The notes: a model not told the origin generated them from the sequence alone. 64,000 bases of DNA from Desulfonema magnum (GCF_017377395.1 NZ_CP061800.1:2480001-2544000); one strand, 5' to 3'; counted from the stretch's first letter, positions 45,172-53,622 are shown. Translations and numbers: made by a program.

Positions 45172-47241
45172 TCACTCAAAATCGTAAGAGAATTGAAACC
45201 AGCTCTCTCTTCCGGTCTGAGGGTAATCTTCCAGATACCCGGGATAAGCAGAAGAATATCGGATTTCCTCGTCAAAAAGATTTCTCAAACCCGCACGAAA
45301 CGTGAGACCCTGTTTAAAAAAGTCCCTGACAGCGGCGGTAAAGTCAATTTTGTCATAGCTGTCCAGATTGTCGCGGGGATCGTCCGTATCCCGGTTGCAT
45401 TCATTCACATAACGATATTGAAGGGACAAGGACACATTATCCAAAGGCTCATAAACCAAACCAATATTGCTGATCCAGCTGGCAGCGCCTCTGATTTCAG
45501 CCCCTGTGCTGTCATCCCTGGTTTTTGCATAAGAGAAATTGACATCTGTTATCAGATTTCGGAAAATTTTCCAATTCAGTTCCAGTTCAGCACCTTTTGT
45601 CTGAGCCGAGTCGTTGTTTGAATATTGCCCGTCTTTCATGCCAATGAGATTCCGCAGTTCGGACCGAAACACGGTAAGTCTGCCAAGAAAATAAACACTC
45701 CTGAAGACGTACCCCAGTTCCCATGTTTTTACGGTCTCGGCTTCGATATCGGGATTTCCCGAACCTATGGGATTATTTTTAAAATACATTTCCATAAAAG
45801 AAGGCGGGCGGAAAGCCTCTGCATACTGAATTTTGAAAATATGGCACTGGGATGCCCGGAACACACCTGCCAGCCTCGGAGTAAGTCGTCCCTCTTTGGT
45901 ATCATCATAATAATCATATCGCAATCCCCCTGTGAGCGTCAGCCGGTGGGTAAAATCAAACTGATCCTGAAGGAACAGGCTGAAAATATTCCGGCTTTTG
46001 TCTTCTTCAAGCCAGTTTTCTTCCCCGGTAAAACGCTGAACAAAAGGGAGGGGTTCGCCTGTCATCGGATGATAATTCGAATCTGACCAGATATCTGTTA
46101 GTTTAATATTCTCATATTCCAGCCCCAGAAGCAGGAGGTGGCGTTCCCATCCTTCCCACTGTAACTCTGATTCGCCGTACAGGGAGCGTTCTTCATAATG
46201 GGGTCCCGCGATCATGCCATTTTCATATCCGGCATATCCGGGAGGAAACAGATATTCTTCATCATGGTTCCAGAGATACTCTTTCCAGCCAAATTTCATG
46301 TTCAGTTTAAGAGACTGTGATATTTCAGGGTGCCATCCGAACTCAGCCATATGGCTGTCATCTGTACCGGGGGTTTCGTCATTAGGCGGAGGAAGGGCAT
46401 CTGCTATCCCAAAGCCGGAACCATAACTGATGGTTGCCAATTGCGCCAGAAGAGACAGTTCCTTGTAGCTCAGTGTCATAATGGCCGTAGTCACTTTGCG
46501 CCTATCATTCACAGGCCCCGGGGCCCGGGAAATATCGGACATGCCTGTTTCATGAAGGATATCCGGCCCTGTTTTTCTGTCTGTCTGATCATTTCTCCAA
46601 CACCCAATATTCAGACTCATATCAAAATGCTGTTCAGGTGCTGCATAAGAAAAAATCCCCCCTGCGGAGTATGTGTCAAATCTGCCATATCGTCCGAACA
46701 GGCGGTTTTCTTTCTGCCGGGTGATAATGTTCACCACCCCTGAATAAGCAAATTTCCCGTACAGTGCGGATCCCGGTCCCCGGATAACTTCTATCCGATC
46801 CAGCTGTTCTATAGGCATATAGAACGTAAACGCTATCATACCGGTCATTGATTCATTTACAGGCGCATTGTTCCATAAGACCTTAACTTTGCCGGACGCA
46901 AAATCCATGCCGATTCCCCGAACAATGAAGTCCGGAGAAATATTCAGACCTGGCACCAGAGACAGGGCTTCCAAGACATTCCTTATCCCCCGCTTTTCCA
47001 GTTCTGCGCCTCGTAACACTGTGACCATTCCTGGAACCATATCCGCATCCATTTTTGTTTTGGTGGCAATCTCCGTCATCACAACGGCTTCGGCCTGAAG
47101 CCATTTCAGTTCTGCCTCAAGGCCCGCATCAGAATTTTCTGAATCTGATGTGTCATCCTGGGAAATCCCCTGGCCCGCGCTGATGGTAAAAACAAAGGAG
47201 GATACCAGTATGCTGATTATAGTTTTCACAACTGAGTTCAT
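45172..47241 (-). CDS. TonB-dependent outer-membrane receptor (copy 2)
   Basis: 689 residues from ATG 47241, which starts the signal peptide (NSVVKTIISILVSSFVFTISA); a frame 42 codons longer lacks sense as a leader. It has EAVVMTEIATKTKMDADMVP, then the plug (VTVLRGAELEKRGIRNVLEA, RIEVIRGPGSALYGKFAYSG, VVNIITRQKE) and a barrel ending SWFQFSYDFE. It is a paralogue of the receptor at 41869, with the same gene order behind it (a binding protein). The two pairs look like a tandem duplication, with a third, decayed copy at 37.4 kb. Confidence 0.92.
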   Translation of the reverse strand: MNSVVKTIISILVSSFVFTISAGQGISQDDTSDSENSDAGLEAELKWLQAEAVVMTEIATKTKMDADMVPGMVTVLRGAELEKRGIRNVLEALSLVPGLNISPDFIVRGIGMDFASGKVKVLWNNAPVNESMTGMIAFTFYMPIEQLDRIEVIRGPGSALYGKFAYSGVVNIITRQKENRLFGRYGRFDTYSAGGIFSYAAPEQHFDMSLNIGCWRNDQTDRKTGPDILHETGMSDISRAPGPVNDRRKVTTAIMTLSYKELSLLAQLATISYGSGFGIADALPPPNDETPGTDDSHMAEFGWHPEISQSLKLNMKFGWKEYLWNHDEEYLFPPGYAGYENGMIAGPHYEERSLYGESELQWEGWERHLLLLGLEYENIKLTDIWSDSNYHPMTGEPLPFVQRFTGEENWLEEDKSRNIFSLFLQDQFDFTHRLTLTGGLRYDYYDDTKEGRLTPRLAGVFRASQCHIFKIQYAEAFRPPSFMEMYFKNNPIGSGNPDIEAETVKTWELGYVFRSVYFLGRLTVFRSELRNLIGMKDGQYSNNDSAQTKGAELELNWKIFRNLITDVNFSYAKTRDDSTGAEIRGAASWISNIGLVYEPLDNVSLSLQYRYVNECNRDTDDPRDNLDSYDKIDFTAAVRDFFKQGLTFRAGLRNLFDEEIRYSSAYPGYLEDYPQTGRESWFQFSYDFE

Positions 47242-47408
47242 ATTAACTTCTTGTAATTTAGGCGATTTCCAAGAATCCGTAGATGGAAAATTTTTCCTGA
47301 CCTCGGCGTGAGTTCGTTTTGACAAGCTCAACGAGCAGCGTTTTAGCCCGCTTCCTGAGCCTGTCAAAGGGGAATTTCCATCTACTGAGAATGGATATAT
47401 CTGTTCCT

Positions 47409-47556
47409 ATGGCTTGACCTAATTAAACAGATACAGAATATTTAGGGCTTCTGTTGACAAATCAATAAGTTTAACACAATTTTAAGGTATCTTATTAATC
47501 TGGTCAAGCCATAGTTCCGCGTTCAGGCGGTGTGACACCGCCTGAACGCGGAACTA
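47409..47556. other. Inverted repeat plus 45-bp palindrome upstream of the receptor operon
   Basis: TAGTTCCGCGTTCAGGCGGT (from 47512) and ACCGCCTGAACGCGGAACTA (to 47556) form a perfect palindrome with a single central mismatch zone. Next to it ATGGCTTGACC (47409 on) and GGTCAAGCCAT (to 47512) form a second inverted pair enclosing about 80 bp. The palindrome lies 25 bp past the binding-protein stop, so it may end or protect that transcript. The gap 47242-47580 also carries TTTTGACAAGCTCAACGAG words. No gene is seen. Confidence 0.65.
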
Positions 47557-47580
47557 CGAATTAAAAAAACTGACAAGCGA

Positions 47581-48756
47581 TCAGTCCTTGAGCTTTGTTT
47601 CATCAGATAAAAAATCACAAGGATATATATAATCCGTCTCAAAATCAAGCTTTGAGATATCCAGACCAATTTTTTCAGCAGTTTCAAAATTAAAATGCCA
47701 CTTATAAGGCAGATTAACAAACATTGGCAGTTGACGCGGTTTTGCTCCGTTCATGATTTTTGCCGCCATAGTCGCGTGAAACTTACCCAGCTCCTTAAAA
47801 TCCAAAAGAGAGATTGTCATCAGAAAGCCCTGGCTGACCCCTTCCGGGCCAGTTTGAGAAAATGTCGGGATGCGGTGAAAATTAGCAATCTTCACCAAAT
47901 CCGGAACCGTTTTTTTGTTTACACCTAATAGCGCTGTAACATAAATGGCATCTGCCTTTTTGCCCAGTTCCCGGAAACATTTTTTCACGCGTTGTTCAAC
48001 AGTTTCAAGATCAGTATTCGTTTCCTGAGTGTAGCAGGTGACAATCTCAAAACCAAGTCTTTTTGAAAGGCCTTCCACTTTATCAAGAGCTGTATAAATT
48101 CTGCCTTCAGGTGAATTTTCATATATCATACCCAATTTTTTAAATTTTATAATGTTATGGAAGATCCAGACCTGTCGCTCATAGCGAAACGGATCAACCC
48201 GGGCATGGACATGGTCATAGCCGGAATCTTCAACGCTCTTAACAATACCGGACGCTACAGGGTCAGAACATGACATCACCATTGTGCGAACTTTGTGTCC
48301 GGTGTTTGCCATATCCTGCCCTGCCCAGGTGCCCATGGCAAACATAAGATCAATATCTTTTTGTTTGTTCAGACGGTTAATAATATTGACAGCCATTTTT
48401 TTTCTGATGGTCTTATCCCATTTTGCGCTGTAGTGGGCATCTTTAACAAATTGCAAATATGTGCTTTTTGCTTCAGTAGCAAGCCAGTTCCAGAGATTCC
48501 TGGTCTGAACAGCTTCCTGTTGCGGAATTTCTGTCGTCTCAATCCAGCCCAGATCCATCAGCCCCCTTATTGTTGCAATAAGGACCTTCTGATAATCAAT
48601 ATATTCACCGCCTTCGTAACAGCCAACCCGCCATTTGACCCCGTTGTTCAGTTTCGGATCAGTACTCCAATTGGCGGCTGACGCTGGTAAAAGCAGAATA
48701 AAAAATAAAATTATCGCGCTGATGAGCGTTGTCATGTTAACCTTCAAATTGTTCAT
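47581..48756 (-). CDS. Periplasmic ABC_sub_bind-family protein
   Basis: 391 residues from ATG 48756, with GAGGTGATA just upstream and a signal peptide (LISAIILFFILLLPASA). The frame stays open 146 codons further upstream only because the 54-bp repeat array has no stop in this frame; that extension (SGKVFRSTAKNRFALFL repeated) is not real protein. The mature part has VKWRVGCYEGGEYIDYQKVL, IDLMFAMGTWAGQDMANTGH, TMVMSCSDPVASGIVKSVED, KKLGMIYENSPEGRIYTALD-type strands and NFHRIPTFSQTGPEGVSQGF. It is a more distant relative of the two other ABC_sub_bind proteins in the locus. The likely role is periplasmic ligand binding. Confidence 0.82.
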   Translation of the reverse strand: MNNLKVNMTTLISAIILFFILLLPASAANWSTDPKLNNGVKWRVGCYEGGEYIDYQKVLIATIRGLMDLGWIETTEIPQQEAVQTRNLWNWLATEAKSTYLQFVKDAHYSAKWDKTIRKKMAVNIINRLNKQKDIDLMFAMGTWAGQDMANTGHKVRTMVMSCSDPVASGIVKSVEDSGYDHVHARVDPFRYERQVWIFHNIIKFKKLGMIYENSPEGRIYTALDKVEGLSKRLGFEIVTCYTQETNTDLETVEQRVKKCFRELGKKADAIYVTALLGVNKKTVPDLVKIANFHRIPTFSQTGPEGVSQGFLMTISLLDFKELGKFHATMAAKIMNGAKPRQLPMFVNLPYKWHFNFETAEKIGLDISKLDFETDYIYPCDFLSDETKLKD

Positions 48757-48789
48757 TATCACCTCTTTTTTAGCTAGCCATATTCGGCA

Positions 48790-49200
48790 GATCGAAAAAT
48801 TTTTCCGGAGCGCAAAAACAGAGCGAAGCGGTTTTTTTGCCGTTGATCGAAAAACTTTTCCGGAGCGCAAAAACAGAGCGAAGCGGTTTTTTGCTGTTGA
48901 TCGAAAAACTTTTCCGGAGCGCAAAAACAGAGCGAAACGGTTTTTTGCTGTTGATCGAAAAACTTTTCCGGAGCGCAAAAACAGAGCGAAACGGTTTTTT
49001 GCTGTTGATCGAAAAACTTTTCCGGAGTGCAAAAACAGAGCGAAACGGTTTTTTGCTGTTGATCGAAAAACTTTTCCGGAGCGCAAAAACAGAGCGAAGC
49101 GGTTTTTTGCTGTTGATCGAAAAACTTTTCCGGAGTGCAAAAACAGAGCGAAGCGGTTTTTTGCTGTTGATCGAAAAACTTTTCCGGAGCGCAAAAAAGT
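48790..49200. repeat. Array of 54-bp repeats (eight units)
   Basis: Units begin GATCGAAAAA at 48790, 48845, 48899, 48953, 49007, 49061, 49115 and 49169. The first is 55 bp, the others 54 bp and the last is cut. Each has CTTTTCCGGAGCGCAAAAAC and a hairpin GCAAAAACAGAGCGAAGCGG with TTTTTTGC. A closing palindrome (GGAGTGCAAAAATAGAGCG, GCACTTTTTTGCGCTCC on the minus strand) reaches to about 49232. The period is a multiple of three, so long artefact frames run through both strands. Confidence 0.93.
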
Positions 49201-49257
49201 GCTTCGCTCTATTTTTGCACTCCTTTTTTTCTCTAAAACTTTTCCGGTTCCTGATAT

Positions 49258-50022
49258 TTATCTTCTGAGAGTCTTCAGCGAAGATACGGTAAAGAGATTA
49301 TCCGGCAAATCATCTTCAAAAGCAAGTGCTTTATAATCCAGCAAAGTATATTCATCTTTTACATCAGCTTTTTGCATTTTCCACATCTTAGGAAACAATT
49401 TGCCGCCCAGCATTTGGATATCCTGGCCTGTCATGGATTTAACCAATTTCAGGTCTTCATCATAAAATTGTTCTTCCAGGAAGATGTAGTCTTCCCGGAT
49501 TTTGAGTTTCAGCATGCCCCACACCACCGGAGCATCAGGTTTTGGCATTGACCTGACTATCCAGACTTTTTTTCCCTCACGGGTCTCTGTCCCCTCAATG
49601 GTATGAGTGTAATCCTTAATCAGGCTGTCACTTTTTGCCAAGTCATTATTTGAAAAATCCGATCCCATCCAGGATTGGGACATCATCGAAGGCGGCAGCT
49701 TAATCACTCGGTTGACTTTGGGATTATACATCCACATTTCCCGGCCTTTTTTCAAGGTTCCGTTGCCGTAATCTTTGGGCGGGGCAATGATCGTGAAAAT
49801 GCTGTCTGTCTGACCTTTGGTCCATCCTTTGATTGACATGGTACGCTCCCACTCGGGCCGGTGAATGGTCATCACCACTGTTGAAACAGAAGTCTTGCCC
49901 CGCAGATAGTTCAGACAGCCCTCCACCAGGGACTGAGGGGTTTTTTCTTCTGCCCTGGCGTACAGCGCCATAAAAAAAAATAAAGAAAAAAATAAAGCTG
50001 TTGTCATTTTTTTTATCATCAT
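49258..50022 (-). CDS. LolA-like outer-membrane lipoprotein-sorting family protein
   Basis: 254 residues. The signal peptide is MTTALFFSLFFFMALYARA. The mature part has the COG2834-type beta fold: SVSTVVMTIHRPEWERTMSI, DSIFTIIAPPKDYGNGTLKK, REMWMYNPKVNRVIKLPPSM and WMGSDFSNNDLAKSDSLIKD. Such periplasmic proteins often stand next to RND or FtsX-type exporters and are thought to carry lipids or lipoproteins. Here no exporter is adjacent; it is the first gene of the receptor and binding-protein locus, 0.5 kb ahead of an ABC_sub_bind gene. Confidence 0.82.
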   Translation of the reverse strand: MMIKKMTTALFFSLFFFMALYARAEEKTPQSLVEGCLNYLRGKTSVSTVVMTIHRPEWERTMSIKGWTKGQTDSIFTIIAPPKDYGNGTLKKGREMWMYNPKVNRVIKLPPSMMSQSWMGSDFSNNDLAKSDSLIKDYTHTIEGTETREGKKVWIVRSMPKPDAPVVWGMLKLKIREDYIFLEEQFYDEDLKLVKSMTGQDIQMLGGKLFPKMWKMQKADVKDEYTLLDYKALAFEDDLPDNLFTVSSLKTLRR

Positions 50023-50039
50023 CAGTCCTTAATAAAAAA

Positions 50040-50182
50040 GTGTTAGGTGTTAAGTGTTAGGTGTTAGGAAAATCCTGAAATTTTCATGCTTCATCATAGG
50101 GAGGAATTTCTCCAAAAATAAAATACCCGGAAGTATGGAAACGTAGGGTGGGTGGAGCGAAGCGGAACCCACCGCACTTCTG
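50040..50182. repeat. Short word repeats (GTGTTAGGTGTTAAG...) and GTAGGGTGGGTGGAGCG palindrome
   Basis: GTGTTAGGTGTTAAGTGTTA runs at 50040-50068. At 50143-50175 the words GTAGGGTGGGTGGAGCGAAG and CGGAACCCACC recur as in 58753-58850 and 62498-62535. The last is a full palindrome with CCCACCCTACG. Otherwise 50069-50425 holds nothing I recognise as a gene. Confidence 0.55.
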
Positions 50183-50425
50183 AAATTATAGTCTATATTT
50201 TTATGATAAAGCCGTGCCTTCCCCGCCTGATCTGCTCCTGCCAAATTGACAAATCCGGGGGAAATGCTTTGAATTTGCCAGTCTCAAGCGGGCCGGGACC
50301 AGGATTCCCAACGGATTTTTAATCTGCTGATTTTTGTAAAAATGCCAAATTTTATGTCAAAAATCAATCATTTTATCTGCTGAAACTGAATTTTCCAAGT
50401 AAAAGGCTATTCACTTAGAACTTAT

Positions 50426-50606
50426 CTGATTATAACGGATTTAGGGGAGGGCCGGTAAAGCCCCGTAGGGGCGGCATATTTGTAGTAAATTGTTGCAAAT
50501 ATGCCGCCCCCGCGGAGCTTGGCGGTGGCCTGCAATCCTGCTGCCACTACAAATATGCCGCACTTGCAGGGCTTGGTCTGTCATCCCCTAAACATTTTAT
50601 AATCAG
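50426..50606. repeat. Family A element, copy 5
   Basis: CTGATTATAACGGATTTAGG starts it and TAAACATTTTATAATCAG ends it. The core has AGCCCCGTAGGGGCGGCATA and ATGCCGCCCCCGCGGAGCTT palindromes like copies 1 and 6. Confidence 0.75.
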
Positions 50607-50696
50607 CAACTTATATTAAAATTTGTTGATTTTTATATTAGACTATCAAATTTTTTAACATGACTATTCCATATTGGCTTTTGAGAAAATTATCCG

Positions 50697-50918
50697 TTAC
50701 ATTGTATATTGCAACACCGGAGCAGGTTCTGATCGGCCTAAGACCCTTCCGTTCATATGTTTTGCTGATGGTCTTAACTGAAAAATATTTTTGACAATTT
50801 TTTCTTCAAGTGTACGCCAGCTCAGATCAGCGGCAAGCAGATGGCGATAATTCTCCTCACCTTCATATTTAAAAGCAATGACAAAACGCTCTTTAGCGTG
50901 TGCATCAACTTTTGCAAA
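50697..50918 (-). pseudogene. Fragment of an IS4-type transposase
   Basis: The minus strand reads FAKVDAHAKERFVIAFKYEG, then NYRHLLAADLSWRTLEEK, and stops at 50697 after a short unrelated tail. The RHLLAADLSWRTL stretch is typical of IS4-group transposases before the second half of the catalytic core. Only about 74 codons remain, without a start, and the frame then meets AT-rich sequence. It is a dead relic. Confidence 0.6.
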
Positions 50919-51063
50919 TTATAAAAATTTAAATCTGTAAATACGATATTTTCAATAAGTTAAAATACATAATGTAAATATTTTGTTTTCAATCCTTCAA
51001 AACAGAACTTATCGAATTTATTGATATGGGTCTAAAATCCCAACCTAAAAATTTCCGGGGAAT

Positions 51064-51376
51064 TCAGTCAACAGAAAAAAACTCGATAGTCGAGTATCAA
51101 TATTTCTTCCAAATGATGTATTAAACATGACCCGTCACCATCTTTTACTTATTGATATATTTCTGAATAACAGGAAAAGTCTCAGATTCCTGAATTTTTA
51201 GCTTGACATGCTCATTTGTTTTATGGTTATTTGTAGCAAAACTATTTTCTGTCATTCCTGCGAAAGCAGGAATCCACTGCCCCGGAACCGCAGAATCAGC
51301 AGAAAACAGATTCTCCTGCTTTCGCAGGAATGACATGCTGTCCGGCAGGATCGGAGCAAAAAACTTGATCACCGAG
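51064..51376. repeat. Family G element with GAAAGCAGGAATCC words
   Basis: ACTCGATAGTCGAGT near the left and ACTTGATCACCGAGT near the right bound a stretch. It contains TGTCATTCCTGCGAAAGCAG, GAATCCACTGCCCCGGAACC and the inverted CTGCTTTCGCAGGAATGACA. No gene is supported in 50919-51480. Confidence 0.55.
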
Positions 51377-51481
51377 TAATAAAAAATTCTCTCTTTTACC
51401 CAAAAAAGGAGCAGCGAATAAAGTTATGAGATAAACAAAAGCGCGCTGAAAAATAACATATAGTTTTGCGTTAACGTAGTT

Positions 51482-51634
51482 GTCGTCCCGACTAAAAACC
51501 GCCAATTTTTAACCTACAGGACGATGCTGACGGAGACGCGCCCGTACGGGCGCGGCTCTTGTTTGTGTCCTGTGGGTGGGTGCTTGGCGGTACCTTAGTT
51601 GGGGCGTGAACACAGAGTCTGCGCCCTTTTTTTT
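51482..51634 (+). ncRNA. Candidate structured RNA with terminator
   Basis: Nested pairing on the plus strand is striking. A small GTCG-TCC-CGAC hairpin (51482-51492) comes first. Then CCGCCAA (51499-51505) pairs with TTGGCGG (51584-51590), ACCTACAGGAC (51512-51522) with GTCCTGTGGGT (51567-51577, one wobble), and CGCGCCCG with CGGGCGCG (51537-51554). It ends in GGGCGT-13-GCGCCC followed by eight T (51602-51634), a good terminator. An overlapping minus-strand frame is low-complexity and probably a shadow. The layout recalls HEARO/omega-type RNAs, but no HNH nuclease gene follows, and I hold that likeness only loosely. The 51635-51825 stretch before the next gene shows nothing else. Confidence 0.5.
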
Positions 51635-51825
51635 GGGGCCGGAGAGAAATTCTCTGATGAATCAAAATGTCTCCGTCAGAAAACCTGCCTTTTATACTTC
51701 TCTTCTGAAAGATTTCTGCACATCGGGCAGAAATATCTTTTTCCCACAACTGCCTGATATTGTCAGATCCCCTTTTCTTTTGACCTCCATGCCCGGGGTT
51801 TCCGCATCCGGGGAGGAGGAACTCC

Positions 51826-52770
51826 GTGTGGGATAAAAAGAAAAAAATAGCAGCTTCGTGCCTTGCCATCCTTATAAGTGTGGCCTTTTATCTGCTTTCA
51901 AATGTGAATCTGGCAGGCATTGATTCGAGGTCCGACAGATATTTCAGGGATCTGCTGAAAAAAACAGCGCTTTCCTATGCGAGCGTGAGAGGCATCAATG
52001 CCGTGGTTTCCATGATCAAGGATTCGGATATGTCAATCTCCCCCACAGGCGTGGGGGTCAATATCGCGGTGGGGCAGATTCTTGATCCCATAGATGATAT
52101 GACAGAAAGGCTGTCCTCTGTTCTGGTGGCTTCAATAGCATCTCTGGGTGTTCAGAAAGTCGCCATGGAAATAGGCAATTCTGTCTGTTTCAAAATCATA
52201 TCCTTTGCATTTCCCCTGCTTCTTATTCCCCTGTGGCTGAACAGAAAATATTCCGCCAGCGTTTTTTCCCTGTCTGTGAAAACAGTAAGCCTCTGTCTGA
52301 TTCTGAGATTTTTCCTTCCCTTGTCCGCAATTGCCGATGACCTGATTTACAAACATTTTTTTGAAAGTCAGATAGCAGAGGCCAAAGTGGGACTGGCGCT
52401 GATTCCCTCGGACTCCTCAGCCAGTCTCGGTGATGTCGGTGACATACAGAAAGAGAGCGGTATATGGGAAAAGGCAAAAGGCACGTACAACACTGTCAGA
52501 GTGAAAACCAGGGAGTTCAGGGAAGCTTTTTCCCGCATAAAAGACAATGCCGATGAAATAACAGACTCATTACTGAAACTGGTTACGGCTTATATTGCGT
52601 TGTTCATTTTTCAGGTCATTGTCATTCCCCCGGGAGTGCTGTGGATTCTGGTGAAACTGTCCGGCAAAGTGTTTGATACTGATTTTGAGGATAAAATTTT
52701 ATCCCGTTTCAGACCGGAACATGACAAAACAGAAGTCGCTCCAAAGGCGGAGGGAGGGATTGCTTTATGA
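51826..52770 (+). CDS. Uncharacterised integral membrane protein
   Basis: 314 residues from GTG 51826, with GGAGGAGGA five bases upstream. TM1 is at about 6-24 (IAASCLAILISVAFYLLSN). A central region at about 25-115 is amphipathic (TALSYASVRGINAVVSMIKD, GVGVNIAVGQILDPIDDMTE). TM helices lie at about 120-140 (ISFAFPLLLIPLWL), about 148-170 (VKTVSLCLILRFFLPLSAI) and about 255-282 (TAYIALFIFQVIVIPPGVLW). A charged helical stretch at about 205-250 comes between them and the tail is acidic. I do not recognise a family with a known job; similar conserved membrane proteins occur in varied Proteobacteria. It stands alone before the toxin-antitoxin island. Confidence 0.75.
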   Translation: MWDKKKKIAASCLAILISVAFYLLSNVNLAGIDSRSDRYFRDLLKKTALSYASVRGINAVVSMIKDSDMSISPTGVGVNIAVGQILDPIDDMTERLSSVLVASIASLGVQKVAMEIGNSVCFKIISFAFPLLLIPLWLNRKYSASVFSLSVKTVSLCLILRFFLPLSAIADDLIYKHFFESQIAEAKVGLALIPSDSSASLGDVGDIQKESGIWEKAKGTYNTVRVKTREFREAFSRIKDNADEITDSLLKLVTAYIALFIFQVIVIPPGVLWILVKLSGKVFDTDFEDKILSRFRPEHDKTEVAPKAEGGIAL

Positions 52771-52810
52771 GACGAAATTCAATGAACCTCTTATTTTTAA
52801 TTATTATTTT

Positions 52811-53060
52811 TTCTGGTTCCCAGGCTCCGCCTGGGAACCCATACACTGAGGCTCCGCCTCAAATCCTGCCATTTGCGTGAATGCCGATAATAAAAGGATT
52901 TTTCCCGGTTCCCTGCCTGTAAGAAACCATCCGTGACTCCGGAGTACAATATTCACACTCACAAATTCCAAATTCCCCTTGCAAACTTCCCCCTTGTGTT
53001 TTAATCTTTTCCGGTGTATATATCAGCAGATCGGAAAACTCCGGACTTCCGAATTCGTCA
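52811..53060. repeat. Family F long dispersed repeat, copy 1
   Basis: It begins with the palindrome TGGTTCCCAGGCTCCGCCTG and GGCTCCGCCTC words. It continues with CCCTGCCTGTAAGAAACCAT, CACAAATTCCAAATTCCCCT and TGTATATATCAGCAGATCGG. The same order is found at 56148-56400 and in part at 58620-58990. No gene is seen in 52771-53250. Confidence 0.8.
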
Positions 53061-53250
53061 GAGGAGTCTGATCTGCCGAACATACAGGTTTTAAGAAAAT
53101 TTGTCTGAAGCCCTTTGTCCCGAACATAATTCTCAGGACAAAGGGACAGGCAGGATTAAAAATTTTCTGATGTGAATATAATGAAATCATGGAAATCCCC
53201 TAATCCGGCAAATAATGGTTCGGACAATGAGGAGGAATGATTTCAGTCCC

Positions 53251-53570
53251 GGAGGGACGGGCCGAAAATAGCCCGGCCCTCTTATAAAATAAGATATTGC
53301 CGGGGTTCGGATACACACAATTTTTTCAGTCCCGCAGGGACGGTCCGAAGCCATGCAGTTTTTCGGTGGTCCCCACGGGACTCGGCTAATTTTGTCTGCT
53401 CCGTCCCCCGGCAATGAATTGCCGGGCTATTCTTATTCGTCCCTCCGGGACTGAACCTATGCCCCATCTGTGCGCCGCAGTTCCAAGTAATGAATCCGAA
53501 TCTTCACGCAATTTTTTCATGAAACCGGATTTTTCCAAAAAATCCGGTTTCTTTTTGGGCTGTTTTGTGG
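53251..53570. repeat. 320-bp direct repeat, left copy
   Basis: From CCCGGAGGGACG to GGCTGTTTTGTGG. It includes TATTGCCGGGGTTCGGATAC, CCGAAGCCATGCAGTTTTTC, the palindromic CCCCGGCAATGAATTGCCGG and the GAAACCGGATTTTTCC / AATCCGGTTTC hairpin. The right copy lies at 54418-54740; the HEPN gene pair lies between them. Confidence 0.88.
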
Positions 53571-53622
53571 TACAGATTATCCACGATATTTATTCTGGTT
53601 AACTTAGAAACGGATATGAAAA

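Noticed and set aside
45102-45275. N-terminal extension of the binding protein at 44187 into the upstream receptor gene
   Set aside because: The signal peptide begins at 45101; the extension overlaps the receptor's last codons in another frame.
48635-49336. 233- and 143-residue plus-strand frames with repeated NRAKRFFAVDRKTFPE-type units
   Set aside because: They arise because the 54-bp repeat is a multiple of three; they also overlap the real binding-protein gene on the minus strand.
51492-51869. 125-residue minus-strand frame
   Set aside because: It overlaps the structured RNA candidate and the start of the membrane protein gene; low-complexity sequence with no ribosome site.
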